Shown: positions 7,955 through 18,162, counted from the first letter of the stretch. The stretch is DNA of 54,559 bases from Methanothermococcus sp. (GCF_015523155.1 NZ_WAKW01000049.1:1-54559); one strand, 5' to 3'. Numbers and translations are program-made. The notes: a model not told the origin generated them from the letters alone.

Positions 7955-8761
7955 TTAAATTGGACATAAGAAATTTCTTGCAGATTTTTTCTTTATATCA
8001 TAGTTTTCATGGTTCAATGTGCATACTTGATATTCTGTTTTTCCATCCCTTATAAGTTCTAATCCAATATCTGCCATATTTGAAGCATATTCTGCTGTTT
8101 TTCCAATTCCAATACCTGCTTTTAATTCAACTCCTGTGGATTTTTTTATATCGTTAAATATATTTATAAAATCACCTTCGCTCATTCCATTGCATGGACA
8201 CATGAAATTATCCCCTCCAATAAAAAAACACATTGCACCATATTTTTTAAGTTCCCGCATGAGTTTTAAATGAACTTCCTTAACATTTATATAAGTGTCA
8301 TAGGCATTTTCTAAATCCGTCAATGTTTTTGTAATATTATTTATATCAACATGAGCTAATTGGACATAGCCATTATCAAAGACAAAATCATTTGCAACAT
8401 CTAATATTTCCTTTCTATATTCATCTTGGGCACTTCCATGCTCTTGAATCTTTTTCGTTGCAAGTTTTTGGGCTTCGTATGGTGTTTTCGCAGATGCCAC
8501 AGCCATACTTACTGTGAAGGGGTATCTGTTTTTAATACTGTTTTGAATTCTTTCATGAGTGGTTATATCTATACCATTTGTAATCGCTATAAGATTATCA
8601 AATCTAGTATAAAATACAAGACCTTTATGAGCTCCGAATTGTAGGTTCAAATCGCAGTAAAGTCTTGACTGCAAAGCTTGTAAATCACTTTCTCTTCGTG
8701 GATTTGGAGTAACTGTCCATGGTCCGTAATTATCAATCTGTATAACTGTAATTTGAATCAT
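7955..8761 (-). CDS. gch3: GTP cyclohydrolase III (GTP to FAPy-type product)
   Basis: This 268-residue protein begins [20 protein letters not shown] and contains [33 protein letters not shown] and [11 protein letters not shown]. It is very close to the characterised M. jannaschii enzyme (MJ0145). The family has two related domains and resembles adenylyl cyclase catalytic domains; it opens the GTP imidazole ring to a formamidopyrimidine nucleotide, the first step toward riboflavin and F420 deazaflavin precursors in archaea. The ORF track starts at 8773 (MMIVMIQ), but family members start at MIQ and a GATGAT-type site lies just upstream of 8761, so I use 8761. Confidence 0.95.
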   Translation of the reverse strand: MIQITVIQIDNYGPWTVTPNPRRESDLQALQSRLYCDLNLQFGAHKGLVFYTRFDNLIAITNGIDITTHERIQNSIKNRYPFTVSMAVASAKTPYEAQKLATKKIQEHGSAQDEYRKEILDVANDFVFDNGYVQLAHVDINNITKTLTDLENAYDTYINVKEVHLKLMRELKKYGAMCFFIGGDNFMCPCNGMSEGDFINIFNDIKKSTGVELKAGIGIGKTAEYASNMADIGLELIRDGKTEYQVCTLNHENYDIKKKSARNFLCPI

Positions 8762-8958
8762 AACTATCATCATCTTTTATTATATTTTATAATCTTTTCT
8801 TTATTTTGAATATGTTTTAAACATTTCACATTAATAAATTTATTTTTTAATTTTTTTAATTTATGATTTAAATATTTTTATTATCCTAATTCGTTTTTAT
8901 ATATTCTCCTCATAAAGCATATATTTTTATAGAAATATATATTATTTATAAAAATTTA

Positions 8959-9921
8959 TTATTTCTTATCTAATGACTTATAGCCCACAATTATATCCTT
9001 TGCCAATTTTATCTTATCGGTTAAACTGTTCATTATGATATTTGTGACTACAACATTGCACTTTATACCATCTATTTTATCTTTATCTGCATTGTCTATT
9101 ACAAGTGTGTTGATTATGTCCTTGTAGAATTTATAAACTCCTACGGCATCCACAGAATACCCTTTTGCTCTCATCAATACGCCTGCTGGACCACTTACTG
9201 CACTATTCCCAACTATTGGAGATACTGCAAAGACCCTCTTATCCTTAATGGCTTTTTTAATGTCTTTTATACTTAATATTGGAGCTATTGATGTTATAGG
9301 ATTTGAAGGTCCTATTATTACAAAATCACAATTTTCAATGGCATCCAATGCACCATCTACTGCACTTGCATAGTTGGAATTTTCATAAAATACATCCAAT
9401 ACATCTGCATTTCCCTTTCTATTAATCCAAAAATCATGGAATTTTAAAAGAATCTTATTTTTATGTCCCCCTTCATCATCTTCTTTTATCAATATTTTTG
9501 TTTCTACATTATCATCAGTCATGGGAAATATATTTGCCTTTATATTAAATATTTCCCTTTCCATATCTACAATTTTTGACAGTGGATAACCTTTGTTAAT
9601 ATAGTGGGTTTTGTGCATCTTCAGAGCTCTGTCTTTATCACCTATTCGTAAGAACTCTTTGAAATCATTGGATTCAAATTTTTTCAATGTTTCATGAGTT
9701 GTAAATGTATCTCCCTTTACACCATACCATGTTTCTTCATTTATAAGGTCTGAAAATGTATATAGAACGGTGTCTATATCTGGAGAAAGATATAAATCCC
9801 CTAACCATGTATCCTCTGCGGTATTAACAATTACAGTAATATCTTTTTCCGGCATGACTTTTTTTAGCCCTTGTATAAGTTTTGGAGTACCAGTTCCTCC
9901 TGATAAAACACATACTTTCAT
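8959..9921 (-). CDS. cofD: 2-phospho-L-lactate transferase (F420 biosynthesis)
   Basis: This 320-residue protein has the CofD N-terminus MKVCVLSGGTGTPKLIQGL with a glycine loop, then VNTAEDTWLGDLYLSPDIDT (about 33), ETWYGVKGDT (about 63) and IGPSNPITSIAPILS (about 202). CofD joins the activated lactate (or related) phosphate to 7,8-didemethyl-8-hydroxy-5-deazariboflavin to make F420-0. Length fits the family (about 310). The ATG at 9921 has GGTGT five nucleotides upstream. GTP cyclohydrolase III, which feeds the same deazaflavin pathway, is the next gene downstream (197 bp). Confidence 0.97.
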   Translation of the reverse strand: MKVCVLSGGTGTPKLIQGLKKVMPEKDITVIVNTAEDTWLGDLYLSPDIDTVLYTFSDLINEETWYGVKGDTFTTHETLKKFESNDFKEFLRIGDKDRALKMHKTHYINKGYPLSKIVDMEREIFNIKANIFPMTDDNVETKILIKEDDEGGHKNKILLKFHDFWINRKGNADVLDVFYENSNYASAVDGALDAIENCDFVIIGPSNPITSIAPILSIKDIKKAIKDKRVFAVSPIVGNSAVSGPAGVLMRAKGYSVDAVGVYKFYKDIINTLVIDNADKDKIDGIKCNVVVTNIIMNSLTDKIKLAKDIIVGYKSLDKK

Positions 9922-10085
9922 TACAACACCTTTTTATTTAAATTATAATGTATGTATTTTATATATTTATTTTTTTATATAATACTATAATAATACCATA
10001 ATAACTATATTTTATAAAATGCATTTCTCCTTTTTTATATATTTAAATATCCAAATTAATAACTGAATAAAAATAAAGATATTAA

Positions 10086-11216
10086 TTAAATTTTAAAATT
10101 AGAGACTGGTTTATTAAATACGCCCTTAACTGGTTTGTAGTTGTCGATTATTCTTTTTATATTGTCTCTTCCGTTATAATTTCTACATATGTTGCTTAAT
10201 TTTTCAGCATTTTTAAAATAAATATCATTATCATTTATCTCGTCAATGGCATTACTTAAATCATGCTCCAACGTTTTGTGAGATAATGCTATTCCACATT
10301 TTAGGTCGTTTATCTTTCTTGCATTATTTTCCTGCTCTGGATGGTCTAAGTCAGGAATTGTAATTACAGGCTTTCCAAAACTCATAGCCTCCATGAGTGT
10401 AGAATGTCCGCCATGACAAACAATAAATGAGCAATTCTTTATCAAATTTCCCATGTTGGTAGTTAGGGGTATGACCTCAACATTTGATGATTTTATTTTG
10501 TTGAGTTTTTTTGCAACCTCATAACTGCCACAAACCATTTTCACCTTTATGTTTTTTTCTTCTGCCACATCATTTAATAATTTTAAAATCCTAAATCTGT
10601 ATTCAAATCCCCCAATTACACTTAATATATAATCTCCCCTCTCATTTTCATAGTCGTCCAATTTGTATCTAATTATTGGTCCAACAAATGACAAATTGTC
10701 CAATTTTGTTAAGTTATATTCGCATATGGTATAAGGCATAGGCAAATCTGGAATAATAACTTTTTCAGCAGATTTATTTATTACATTTAACAGTTTCATA
10801 ACGGGATAAACAATGAATTTCTCCCTATTGTGTATTCTTGTATAATTTTGATTTGTAATAATATAGTAAGGTTTTCTTAGAAATCTCGATGCTACCACCG
10901 TGCTGTATTTGCAATCGGATATAATTAAATCAGGGTCATATTTTCTTATTATTTCCATCTCTCTTTTTATGGCCTTTGCAGGATTGTATTTATTATTAAA
11001 TATGCTTTTTTTAATGTCAAATTTGCCGTTATTTCCAGATAGTTTTATTTCAGGATAGGTTTCAAAAACATCGCAACTGTATCTTTTTATAAAATCCATG
11101 CTTTTACCGTATGCTATAAACTTTACATCATGCTCTTTTGAGAGCTCTTCTCCAATTGCCAAACACCTTGTAGTATGTCCAAATCCTTCACCACATACGG
11201 AAATTAGTATCTTCAT
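10086..11216 (-). CDS. MurG/UDP-glucuronosyltransferase-like glycosyltransferase (GT-B)
   Basis: This 376-residue protein starts [20 protein letters not shown], a GT-B N-terminal loop with the G-x-G-H motif. The C-terminal donor-binding motif is [33 protein letters not shown] (about 280-312), in the place where MurG and UGT enzymes bind UDP-sugar. No membrane helix is obvious. Donor and acceptor are unknown. It resembles MJ1255, which I recall beside cofD in M. jannaschii, so the neighbourhood is conserved. It lies 64 bp downstream of the CWB2-like gene on the same strand, which suggests an envelope role by context only. Confidence 0.85.
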   Translation of the reverse strand: MKILISVCGEGFGHTTRCLAIGEELSKEHDVKFIAYGKSMDFIKRYSCDVFETYPEIKLSGNNGKFDIKKSIFNNKYNPAKAIKREMEIIRKYDPDLIISDCKYSTVVASRFLRKPYYIITNQNYTRIHNREKFIVYPVMKLLNVINKSAEKVIIPDLPMPYTICEYNLTKLDNLSFVGPIIRYKLDDYENERGDYILSVIGGFEYRFRILKLLNDVAEEKNIKVKMVCGSYEVAKKLNKIKSSNVEVIPLTTNMGNLIKNCSFIVCHGGHSTLMEAMSFGKPVITIPDLDHPEQENNARKINDLKCGIALSHKTLEHDLSNAIDEINDNDIYFKNAEKLSNICRNYNGRDNIKRIIDNYKPVKGVFNKPVSNFKI

Positions 11217-11280
11217 AGTTTTCCCTTTTTCTTTTATATATTTTATTATTATATATTTTATTAGTATATTTTATTTAGGT

Positions 11281-12312
11281 TCAGATTTTTTTAATGTAGT
11301 TTTTCAAGTAGTCATAAGGTATATTGTATTTATCCACAGGAATATTTTTAGACCAGAGCTGTGTTTTTGCCTCATTTAATGATTGACCTAAATTTCCATT
11401 TTGTCTGTATATTTCCAATGTTTTTTTAATTACAAGAATATCAACTGCAACTGTAATACTGTTATTTACGGCATTGGAATCAAACTGAAACATAGAATTT
11501 TTGCTGTATTGGTTTGTTATATTTATTGAATTTATAGATATATTTAAGTATTTTGACAGTAACAATAAAGAAACATCGTTTTTTTTCATCAATATATAAT
11601 TATAATTATCGGAGTTAATATTTATCATAGGATATCCGTATGCTTGTATATCTTTATTATAGCAATATTTTACATCAATATTTGGTTTATTTAAAACAAT
11701 TATTTTATGGGGAATTTCCAATACCTCGGATTTATTGTATTCTCCAATAAATCTCTTGTTATGAATATCGTATATTTTTACAGTATTGTTTTCATAAACC
11801 CTAATAACATCATTTGGATTATAAACATTTACGGCGGTATAAACAGGAATATATTCATTAGATGCTATACCAACTACCTCGCTAAAATTATAGCCATTAA
11901 CAAGAACTTTTGTATTGTTGCTATTCAGCAGTTTCAATATCTTTTCATCAGTTTCTACCCTTGTAGGTCCCCAAATTCTAATCACTTTGCCGTATTTTTT
12001 TAGTTTATTTTCAATATTCTTAGAAACCACCAATGGTCCTCCAACAATGATTATTTTTTTTGGATTTATAGATCTTATTATATTCTCCACATTAGGATTC
12101 AATTTATTTCCCTCAGTTTGGAGTATAATCCCATTTAATTTATAGGCATATTCCGTAGCGGCTATATAATCTGCCCAATTTTCATTTGTGATTATTATAT
12201 TATTAACAAGGGAAGGTTTTTCTTCACCAATTTTTAAGGCATTAACACATCCAAAAAATAAAAACATAATCAAAAAAGAAAGAAATAATATATTATGGTT
12301 TTTCGTCGTCAT
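11281..12312 (-). CDS. Secreted protein with cell-wall-binding repeat 2 (CWB2)-like domain
   Basis: This 343-residue protein has a signal peptide (MTTKNHNILFLSFLIMFLFF then GCVNA). The next segment, IIITNENWADYIAATEYAYKLNGIILQT followed by PKKIIIVGGPLVVSKNIENKLKKYG and V.RIWGPTRVETDEKIL, has the rhythm of CWB2 repeats (Pfam type PF04122). The C-terminal half is unassigned. The ORF track starts at a GTG (12321). The ATG at 12312 is better: GGGTGG lies six nucleotides upstream and its ATGA overlaps the stop of the membrane regulator gene, so translation is coupled. It is likely an S-layer-associated or otherwise external protein. The CWB2 call is by pattern, not alignment. Confidence 0.65.
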   Translation of the reverse strand: MTTKNHNILFLSFLIMFLFFGCVNALKIGEEKPSLVNNIIITNENWADYIAATEYAYKLNGIILQTEGNKLNPNVENIIRSINPKKIIIVGGPLVVSKNIENKLKKYGKVIRIWGPTRVETDEKILKLLNSNNTKVLVNGYNFSEVVGIASNEYIPVYTAVNVYNPNDVIRVYENNTVKIYDIHNKRFIGEYNKSEVLEIPHKIIVLNKPNIDVKYCYNKDIQAYGYPMININSDNYNYILMKKNDVSLLLLSKYLNISINSINITNQYSKNSMFQFDSNAVNNSITVAVDILVIKKTLEIYRQNGNLGQSLNEAKTQLWSKNIPVDKYNIPYDYLKNYIKKI

Positions 12313-13760
12313 TTTAACCACCCATTTAGTTTATCTGAAAGAGTTAATTTATTTATCCTACCAATTTTAATCTTTTTAATTATGCCTCGTCCCTCTAAAT
12401 CAGACACTATTCTTGAAACCTTAGGTTTTGTTAATCCAGTGAGCTCTACAATTTCCTTTTGAGTAATCTCTTTATATTCCCTTATTAGTTTTATTATCAT
12501 TTTTTCTTCTTCCGTTAATATATTCATTAATATTTCGCCTTTGGTTTTTTCATATTCATTTATAGTGTTTTTTAAATTAGATATGATTTGTTCATATTCA
12601 TTTATTGTACTTTTTAGTTTAACTATGGTTTCTTCTTTTTCAGTTATTACACTTTTAGTATATTTATTCAATTCATCGATTTTTTCCATTTCTTTATTGT
12701 ATAATTCATTTAATTCATTTATTTTTGAATTTAGGGAAGTTATTTCACTTTTATAATATTTTACCTTATTCAATAATTCGTCGTTCATATCCTTGAGTTT
12801 TTTAATAGTATTATCTTTATCATTTATTTCCATTTCCAATTTATTTATTTTCGAAGTTAATTCATTTATTTCATTATTTAATTCTTTATTTTTTTCCCTT
12901 AGTTTTCGAATATTTTCATCTTTAATATTTATTTCAGATTCTAAGATGTTGACTTTGTTTTTTAAATCATTTAATTTATTGTTTAATTCTTCTTTTTTAA
13001 GGCTTAATTCTTCAATGTATTTAGTTTTTGATATATTTTTTCTTTTTTCATATATAATCCCATATATGGAACCTATTGCTAATAATATGAGAATTACAAT
13101 TAGTATATTGTAATACTTATCATTGGATATGGTGGTGGTTTGATTTTGATATGTGCTCGTTAATATCGTATAGGATACTGTTGCTGTAAAATATCCCTCA
13201 CTTGCATTTAATTTTTTCTTCCATTTCACATATATATGTTTTCCATCAGTATCTATTACATAGTTTTGAGGCGTTATACTCAAAAGTCCCTCAGCAGGCG
13301 ATACCACAGCAGCCCCCAACGGCAATACCACAGTCATACTAAAATTTGAATCCACCGCTGGAACGCTCACAGATAATAATTTTTTATACCCTTTATCCCA
13401 AACTATATCGCTGTCAAATGATATTTTTAAATAACCTTTTTCTCCTTTTTTTATCGGGTTTTTTAATTTAATAACAATTTCCGTAGAGCCCTCCTTTTGA
13501 TTTTTTGAGAATGATTCTATGCCCCTGTTAGAATCTACTTTTAAATTATAGACATTTTGTGGAATTATATAAGTTATATTTTTAACATCTTCGGAGTTAT
13601 TGTTATAAATATCCAAAAATACAGTTTCATGAACTTTATTGCTTTGGTCAATATTACAGGTAATGTTATAGCTTTCAAATTTGATGGCGTTAGCTGTGTT
13701 AAAAACCCCAAATAAAAGTAAAAATAATATTACGACCCCTTTAAGTCTATTGTGAATCAT
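12309..13760 (-). CDS. Transmembrane winged-helix regulator with external domain and long coiled coil
   Basis: This 483-residue protein has five parts. First is a signal-like segment (GVVILFLLLFGVFNTANA). Second is an external beta-rich region of about 190 residues with several N-glycosylation sequons. Third is one strong membrane helix (YYNILIVILILLAIGSIYGI, about 217-238) followed by positive residues. Fourth is about 160 residues of Lys/Glu/Asn heptads forming a coiled coil. Fifth is a C-terminal winged helix (LTEEEKMIIKLIREYKEITQ, then KEIVELTGLTKPKVSRIVSD). Topology is therefore sensor outside, DNA-binding domain inside. The ORF track begins at TTG 13775; ATG 13760 has GTGA at 5-nt spacing and is preferred. 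Its stop overlaps the start of the CWB2-like gene. The ligand is unknown. Confidence 0.8.
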   Translation of the reverse strand: MIHNRLKGVVILFLLLFGVFNTANAIKFESYNITCNIDQSNKVHETVFLDIYNNNSEDVKNITYIIPQNVYNLKVDSNRGIESFSKNQKEGSTEIVIKLKNPIKKGEKGYLKISFDSDIVWDKGYKKLLSVSVPAVDSNFSMTVVLPLGAAVVSPAEGLLSITPQNYVIDTDGKHIYVKWKKKLNASEGYFTATVSYTILTSTYQNQTTTISNDKYYNILIVILILLAIGSIYGIIYEKRKNISKTKYIEELSLKKEELNNKLNDLKNKVNILESEINIKDENIRKLREKNKELNNEINELTSKINKLEMEINDKDNTIKKLKDMNDELLNKVKYYKSEITSLNSKINELNELYNKEMEKIDELNKYTKSVITEKEETIVKLKSTINEYEQIISNLKNTINEYEKTKGEILMNILTEEEKMIIKLIREYKEITQKEIVELTGLTKPKVSRIVSDLEGRGIIKKIKIGRINKLTLSDKLNGWLK

Positions 13761-13846
13761 TTTTTCACATTTCAAATAATAATATATTAACTAATATTTT
13801 TTAGTTATATATTTTATAACTATTTCACATATATATTATTCTTTCT

Positions 13847-14857
13847 TTATTTTACTTCATTTTCAAACTCCTCAGATGCAATCACCATATTTTTTAATTT
13901 ATTGTATGCAACATCCAGTGGAAGCAACCTCATCCCGCAGTCAGGGTCTATTATCACATGACTATTTAATTTGTTAATTATATCCCCATTTAATCCCATA
14001 AATGAATTATTATTTTTCAATATTTCCAAACCTTCATTAAGCAAATCCTTTATCCCATCAACTGATTCAACTGATTTTAATTTCGTGTTTATACATCCAA
14101 AACCAACTTTTTTATCAATGAATTCAAGAATGTCTAAATTTTTTCTATTTGAAGCGAATTCATGGTCTAAAATATCTACATTAAAGGTATTCAACTCTTC
14201 AAATATATTTGCCACATTTCCACATACATGCATGGCAACAGGAACCTTTAAATTTTCCGTGATTCTTTTAATGGCCCTTCTTGCAGTATCCAATTCATAC
14301 ATTCCTGTGGATAATATTGGTTCATCTATTTGTATCATAGATACATAATCTTGAATTGCTTCTGCCTCCTTTTTTAAGGCATTTGCTAAATCATATATTA
14401 ATGATTCATCCTTATTATCTGAATAATAGCTTTCTACTCTTATGGATGATGCAATTGTGCATGGTCCTGTTAATATTCCTTTAATGCTTTTATAGGAATT
14501 GCTTTTATTTATTCTATTATTTTTAATTGTATTATTCTTATTATTCTTATTGTTTTTATTTAAAATGGCATTTGCAAATTTTATATCCTTTAATGTAATG
14601 GGTTTAGTATGTTCAATTTTATTCACCACTCTTTTTCCCTCAAATCCGTATAGGTTGCTTACAAATATCTCAACCATGTCTCCTCGCACCTGTCCATCAC
14701 TTAATACATCTATTCCAGCATTTAATTGGTCTATCACTGCCTTTTCTATGGCATATTTGTATCTATCAAACATTCCAAGTTTGTCTTTAATTTTTTCTAA
14801 AAAGTTTTCTGGCTCTTTAATTACCACAGGGTAGCTCCCAACAACTGTTTTTATCAT
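13847..14857 (-). CDS. mesD: Archaeal core methionine synthase (MetE C-terminal domain type)
   Basis: This 336-residue protein corresponds to the catalytic barrel of MetE only, the short archaeal form called MesD, thought to take the methyl group from a corrinoid carrier. The zinc ligands are all visible: MHVCGN (His and Cys), DHEFAS (Glu) and DPDCGM (Cys). The start TVVGSYP and the SDGQVRGDMV and IQIDEP motifs match the family. A Lys/Asn-rich stretch at about residues 100-121 (KNNKNNKNNTIKNNRINK) is an in-frame low-complexity insert in a predicted surface loop. GGTGAT precedes the ATG at 14857. It lies 15 bp downstream of ade. Confidence 0.88.
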   Translation of the reverse strand: MIKTVVGSYPVVIKEPENFLEKIKDKLGMFDRYKYAIEKAVIDQLNAGIDVLSDGQVRGDMVEIFVSNLYGFEGKRVVNKIEHTKPITLKDIKFANAILNKNNKNNKNNTIKNNRINKSNSYKSIKGILTGPCTIASSIRVESYYSDNKDESLIYDLANALKKEAEAIQDYVSMIQIDEPILSTGMYELDTARRAIKRITENLKVPVAMHVCGNVANIFEELNTFNVDILDHEFASNRKNLDILEFIDKKVGFGCINTKLKSVESVDGIKDLLNEGLEILKNNNSFMGLNGDIINKLNSHVIIDPDCGMRLLPLDVAYNKLKNMVIASEEFENEVK

Positions 14858-14872
14858 ATTATCACCAAAATA

Positions 14873-16603
14873 TTAAAACACTAAATCAACAACCTTGCTG
14901 TTTTTTACAAGTCCAAAATCTGTTATTTTTAATTCTGGAATTACAGAAAGGGTTAAAAATGACAGGGTTAAAAATAAATTGGTATCATACAGCACATAAT
15001 TTTCTGTTTTTCTCTCAATAGATTCAATTTTTTTATAAATATACTCTCCATCACACCCCATAAGCCCAGCAATATTTAATTGAACAGATTCTAAGATTTT
15101 TCCATTTTCAACAACAACAAACCCTCCATTAATATCCTTCAAATGATTGACTGCAATGGCAATATCCTTTAAATTATTCCCAACAACTACTACATTATGA
15201 CTATCATGGGCATAAGATGATGCAATTACTCCTTTTTTTAAGAAATGGATTAATCCCTTTCCTATCCTATTGGTTCCTTTATGTCTTTCTATAACATATA
15301 TTCTATTTAATTCATTTTTATTTAACTTATCTATTGTTTCGGAAACATCCAATATGATTTCGTTGGTAATAATGGAGTCCTTTATTGGTTCTATTACCCT
15401 TGCCGATTTTTTTGGTTCTATATTTATATCAATCCCTTTAATTAAAAAATCCTCTTCTGATTTGTATGAGTAATTCATTGAATTATATTTAATATAATTA
15501 TTATATTTAGTATATTTATTATGATTGGTATAATTGGTATGTTGTAGAGCTCCTTTTTTAAATAAATTATTTTTAAATAAATTATATTCTTCTAAAAATT
15601 TCCCTTTTATCATTACATTATTTATTTTAAAATCAGTTAAATCTTCAAAAATAATCAAATCTGCGTTATTTGATGGTTTTATTCCAATATCAAATCCAAA
15701 ATAATTTGCTGGATTAATGGTTATCATCTGAATAGCTTCAACTGGTGAAACATATTTTGTGGCTTTTTTTAAGGTATTTATTAAATAACCATCTTTTAAA
15801 TCCTTAATTGATATGTCATCACTTACAAGGGTCATATTTCTAATATCGTTTATATTGTTCCGTATTTTTAGTATATCTATATTTTTTGATGCAGTTCCTT
15901 CCCTTATCATTAGTTTAAGTCCCAATCGTATTTTTTCAAGGGCCTCTTCTTCGGTGGTGCATTCGTGGTCCGACATTATGCCTGTTCCAATATATTTATT
16001 TAAATCCAATCCTGTTAATTGTGGGGCATGTCCATCTATTAATTTTCCATATTTTTTGGCAATGTTTATTTTTTTTAATACTTCTTCATCCCTGTTTATG
16101 ACTCCAATATAATTCATTACCTCCCCAAGTCCGAGAATCTTATTTTTATATGTTTCATTTTTAAATAAATCTTCAATATCTTTTGGTGTAATCTTTGCTC
16201 CACTGGTTTCGAGCTCTGTTGCAGGCACACAGGAAGGAACCATGCAATAAACATCAAGAATACGAGCATCATTTAACATGAATTCAATGCCTTTAATACC
16301 AAGAACATTAACTATTTCATGTGGGTCAATAACTACCTTTGACACGCCGTTTAAAAGGGCATATTTCTCAAACTCCGAAGGAATTACATGGGATGATTCT
16401 ATATGTATATGAGCATCTATAAATGTTGGAGATACAAATTTTCCATTTAAATTTATTATTTTAGCATTTTTAAATTTATTTAAATCAATATCATTGTAAT
16501 AATCGACAAAAACTATTTTATCATCTTTTATGCCGATATTTCCCTCTAAAATTTCCCCAGTATATACATTTATAATATTGGCGTTCTTTAATATTAAAGC
16601 CAT
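14873..16603 (-). CDS. ade: Adenine deaminase
   Basis: This 576-residue amidohydrolase converts adenine to hypoxanthine and ammonia in purine salvage. Metal-site motifs are [13 protein letters not shown] (about 64), [10 protein letters not shown] (about 97), DGHAPQ and [11 protein letters not shown] (about 215). The C-terminal half has [14 protein letters not shown], diagnostic of Ade. Between about 345 and 385 there is a low-complexity Tyr/Asn/Lys/Thr insert ([20 protein letters not shown]) that looks like a local expansion. The ORF track starts at TTG 16615; ATG 16603 with GGGTG five nucleotides upstream fits better. An AT-rich leader separates it from the TnpB relics. Confidence 0.93.
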   Translation of the reverse strand: MALILKNANIINVYTGEILEGNIGIKDDKIVFVDYYNDIDLNKFKNAKIINLNGKFVSPTFIDAHIHIESSHVIPSEFEKYALLNGVSKVVIDPHEIVNVLGIKGIEFMLNDARILDVYCMVPSCVPATELETSGAKITPKDIEDLFKNETYKNKILGLGEVMNYIGVINRDEEVLKKINIAKKYGKLIDGHAPQLTGLDLNKYIGTGIMSDHECTTEEEALEKIRLGLKLMIREGTASKNIDILKIRNNINDIRNMTLVSDDISIKDLKDGYLINTLKKATKYVSPVEAIQMITINPANYFGFDIGIKPSNNADLIIFEDLTDFKINNVMIKGKFLEEYNLFKNNLFKKGALQHTNYTNHNKYTKYNNYIKYNSMNYSYKSEEDFLIKGIDINIEPKKSARVIEPIKDSIITNEIILDVSETIDKLNKNELNRIYVIERHKGTNRIGKGLIHFLKKGVIASSYAHDSHNVVVVGNNLKDIAIAVNHLKDINGGFVVVENGKILESVQLNIAGLMGCDGEYIYKKIESIERKTENYVLYDTNLFLTLSFLTLSVIPELKITDFGLVKNSKVVDLVF

Positions 16604-16709
16604 AACTACACCCAACTAAAATATAAAAACTACACATATATTATAGCTAAAATTATATTTAAATGTATTTAAACCATTTTATAGAGGATATATAAATTTT
16701 AAATTATTT

Positions 16710-16756
16710 AACTTATTTCGGCGAGAAGTCCCCCCTTACGGAAGGGATGAAAGCTG
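16710..16756 (+). repeat. GAGAAGTC-type hairpin repeat, copy 2
   Basis: The sequence AACTTATTTCGGCGAGAAGT is followed by the hairpin CCCTT-ACGG-AAGGG and GATGAAAGC. The left half aligns with copies at 6603-6641 (minus) and 32201-32258. It resembles the right-end scaffold of IS200/IS605 TnpB elements and lies 41 bp from a TnpB C-terminal relic. Confidence 0.55.
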
Positions 16757-16796
16757 AAAATTATTTATATAAATTTTCACAATATTTGTTGCTACC

Positions 16797-16891
16797 AAAA
16801 AGAAAAGGTAGCCTAGGGCTGGGAAGTGCAGTGACGCCTGTGGAGACTACGGGACAGGAAGGAAGCTCCGTCCGTAAGGACAGTAAATCAC
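16797..16891 (+). mobile_element. Relic of a TnpB (IS200/IS605-type) element right end
   Basis: The frame running from about 16808 reads SLGLGSAVTPVETTGQEGSS and then VRKDSKS. The AVTPVET...QEGSS string is the typical tail of archaeal TnpB proteins. The DNA continues with AAGCTCCGTCCGTAAGGAC and AGTAAATCAC, the usual hairpin-plus-TTCAC end of these elements, where the guide (omega) RNA scaffold meets the flank. No other part of tnpB and no tnpA is present, so it is a decayed right end. The GTCC-GTAA-GGAC hairpin is intact but the sequence after it is altered. Confidence 0.7.
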
Positions 16892-17631
16892 TCCTCTTCG
16901 CTGTTAAATATTTCATTTAATTTATTTTTCAATGCATCCTTTCCCTCTTTTTTTCGTATTTCATATATCTTTAAAGGAGTGAATAGGGAATATATTTCAT
17001 TTTCGTCAATACCCATATCCCTTGCCCTTGCTTGACATATTCTAATGGCTATATCGTTTAAAGAAGCATCTATATTATCTGCATAATGCAACAACCATCC
17101 TTCTATTGAATCTGGCCTCATTGCCCCATATTCTCCATGGTGGGATGCAACTATTTTTATAAGTTCCATTGGAAATCCTTGTTTGTAGAGCTCTGCAACT
17201 GCCAAGGTGAGATGCTCCAAATGGAAGTTTTGAATATGGTCGTATTTTTTTGTTTCTTTATCTTCAATATAATTCTGCGGCTTCATAATATCATGGAGTA
17301 ATCCTCCCGCTATTATCAAATCTTTGTCAATGTTCAAATCGTATATCTCTTCAAGTGCCTCAGCCATTTTTAATGCCATCTTTGTGGTAGCCAAAGTATG
17401 TTCAATCAATCCTCCCCTGTATTTATGATGCCATTTTATACTCGCCGGTGAGTCTTCAAGGGTTATTTTTGTATCTTCAATGTCCTCATGGGTTGGAAGG
17501 GGATTTTTTATAAAGTTTATTACCTTATCTCTTAAATCTTTATTTTCTATTTTTTCTGCCAAATTTATTAAATCTTTCATAGTATATAGCTTTCTTTTTA
17601 GCTTTTTCTCTGTTTTTGATTTATTTTCCAT
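16888..17631 (-). CDS. HD-domain phosphohydrolase
   Basis: This 247-residue protein has the HD metal-site motifs KWHHKYRGGLIEHT (about 66-79), GGLLHDIMKP (about 108) and HHGEYG (about 164), followed by HYADNIDASL (about 182), which supplies the last Asp. It resembles the HD nuclease/phosphodiesterase group related to bacterial YhaM, but without the N-terminal OB-fold; the substrate is unknown. A basic N-terminus precedes the fold. The ATG at 17631 has GGTGG upstream. The stop codon TGA is read from the TCA of the TnpB-relic end, so the last residues (NSEEE) may have been set by that insertion. Confidence 0.82.
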   Translation of the reverse strand: MENKSKTEKKLKRKLYTMKDLINLAEKIENKDLRDKVINFIKNPLPTHEDIEDTKITLEDSPASIKWHHKYRGGLIEHTLATTKMALKMAEALEEIYDLNIDKDLIIAGGLLHDIMKPQNYIEDKETKKYDHIQNFHLEHLTLAVAELYKQGFPMELIKIVASHHGEYGAMRPDSIEGWLLHYADNIDASLNDIAIRICQARARDMGIDENEIYSLFTPLKIYEIRKKEGKDALKNKLNEIFNSEEE

Positions 17632-17742
17632 TTATCCACCTTTTATTTATTATAAACTTGTAAAATAAATTGTAAATCATACAATATATTAATATACATA
17701 CTTTTATAAAATATATAAATATAAAACGCACTGGTGAGATTA

Positions 17743-18114
17743 ATGATAGAGCTTGCAAAAAAACATCTTAAAAAAGTCCTTCGAGTTTGCGGGGCAAATA
17801 GAAACTGCCAATATTATCCATGCCATTTTGATGGGCAGGTATGTTTATGGTGTTATTGTCCATTTTATCCATGTGGGGATGAAGAACTTGGAGAAATGAT
17901 TAAAAGGAAAGATGGAACAGAGATTTGGAGTTGTATGAATTGTGTATGGGTTCATAAGCCAGATGTTGCATGTGAGATATTGAAGGAAATTTTAGAGCTC
18001 ACCAAAGATAAGGAAATTGAGGAAGCTATAGAGGTGCTAAATAATAGGGATATACTAATGAAAATTAAAGAAAATGTTGAAAAGAAAGTTGGAAAGAATA
18101 ATAATTTAGAATAA
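17743..18114 (+). CDS. Cysteine-rich small-domain protein (zf-like)
   Basis: This 123-residue protein carries eleven cysteines, nearly all in its first 80 residues: VCGANRNCQYYPCHFDGQVC, LWCYCPFYPCGDEE, WSCMNCVW and DVACEIL. This is the pattern of the archaeal cysteine-rich small domain (Pfam zf-like, PF04071), presumably binding zinc or an Fe-S cluster. In some archaea it is found near cobamide genes, but there are none beside it here. The C-terminus is a charged helix. The ORF track starts at a GTG (17734) that is part of the ribosome binding site GGTGAG; the ATG at 17743 is the real start. Confidence 0.75.
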   Translation: MIELAKKHLKKVLRVCGANRNCQYYPCHFDGQVCLWCYCPFYPCGDEELGEMIKRKDGTEIWSCMNCVWVHKPDVACEILKEILELTKDKEIEEAIEVLNNRDILMKIKENVEKKVGKNNNLE

Positions 18115-18162
18115 ACTAAAATATATTTTTTTATGATTTAATAACTATATTGTAGTGATAAC

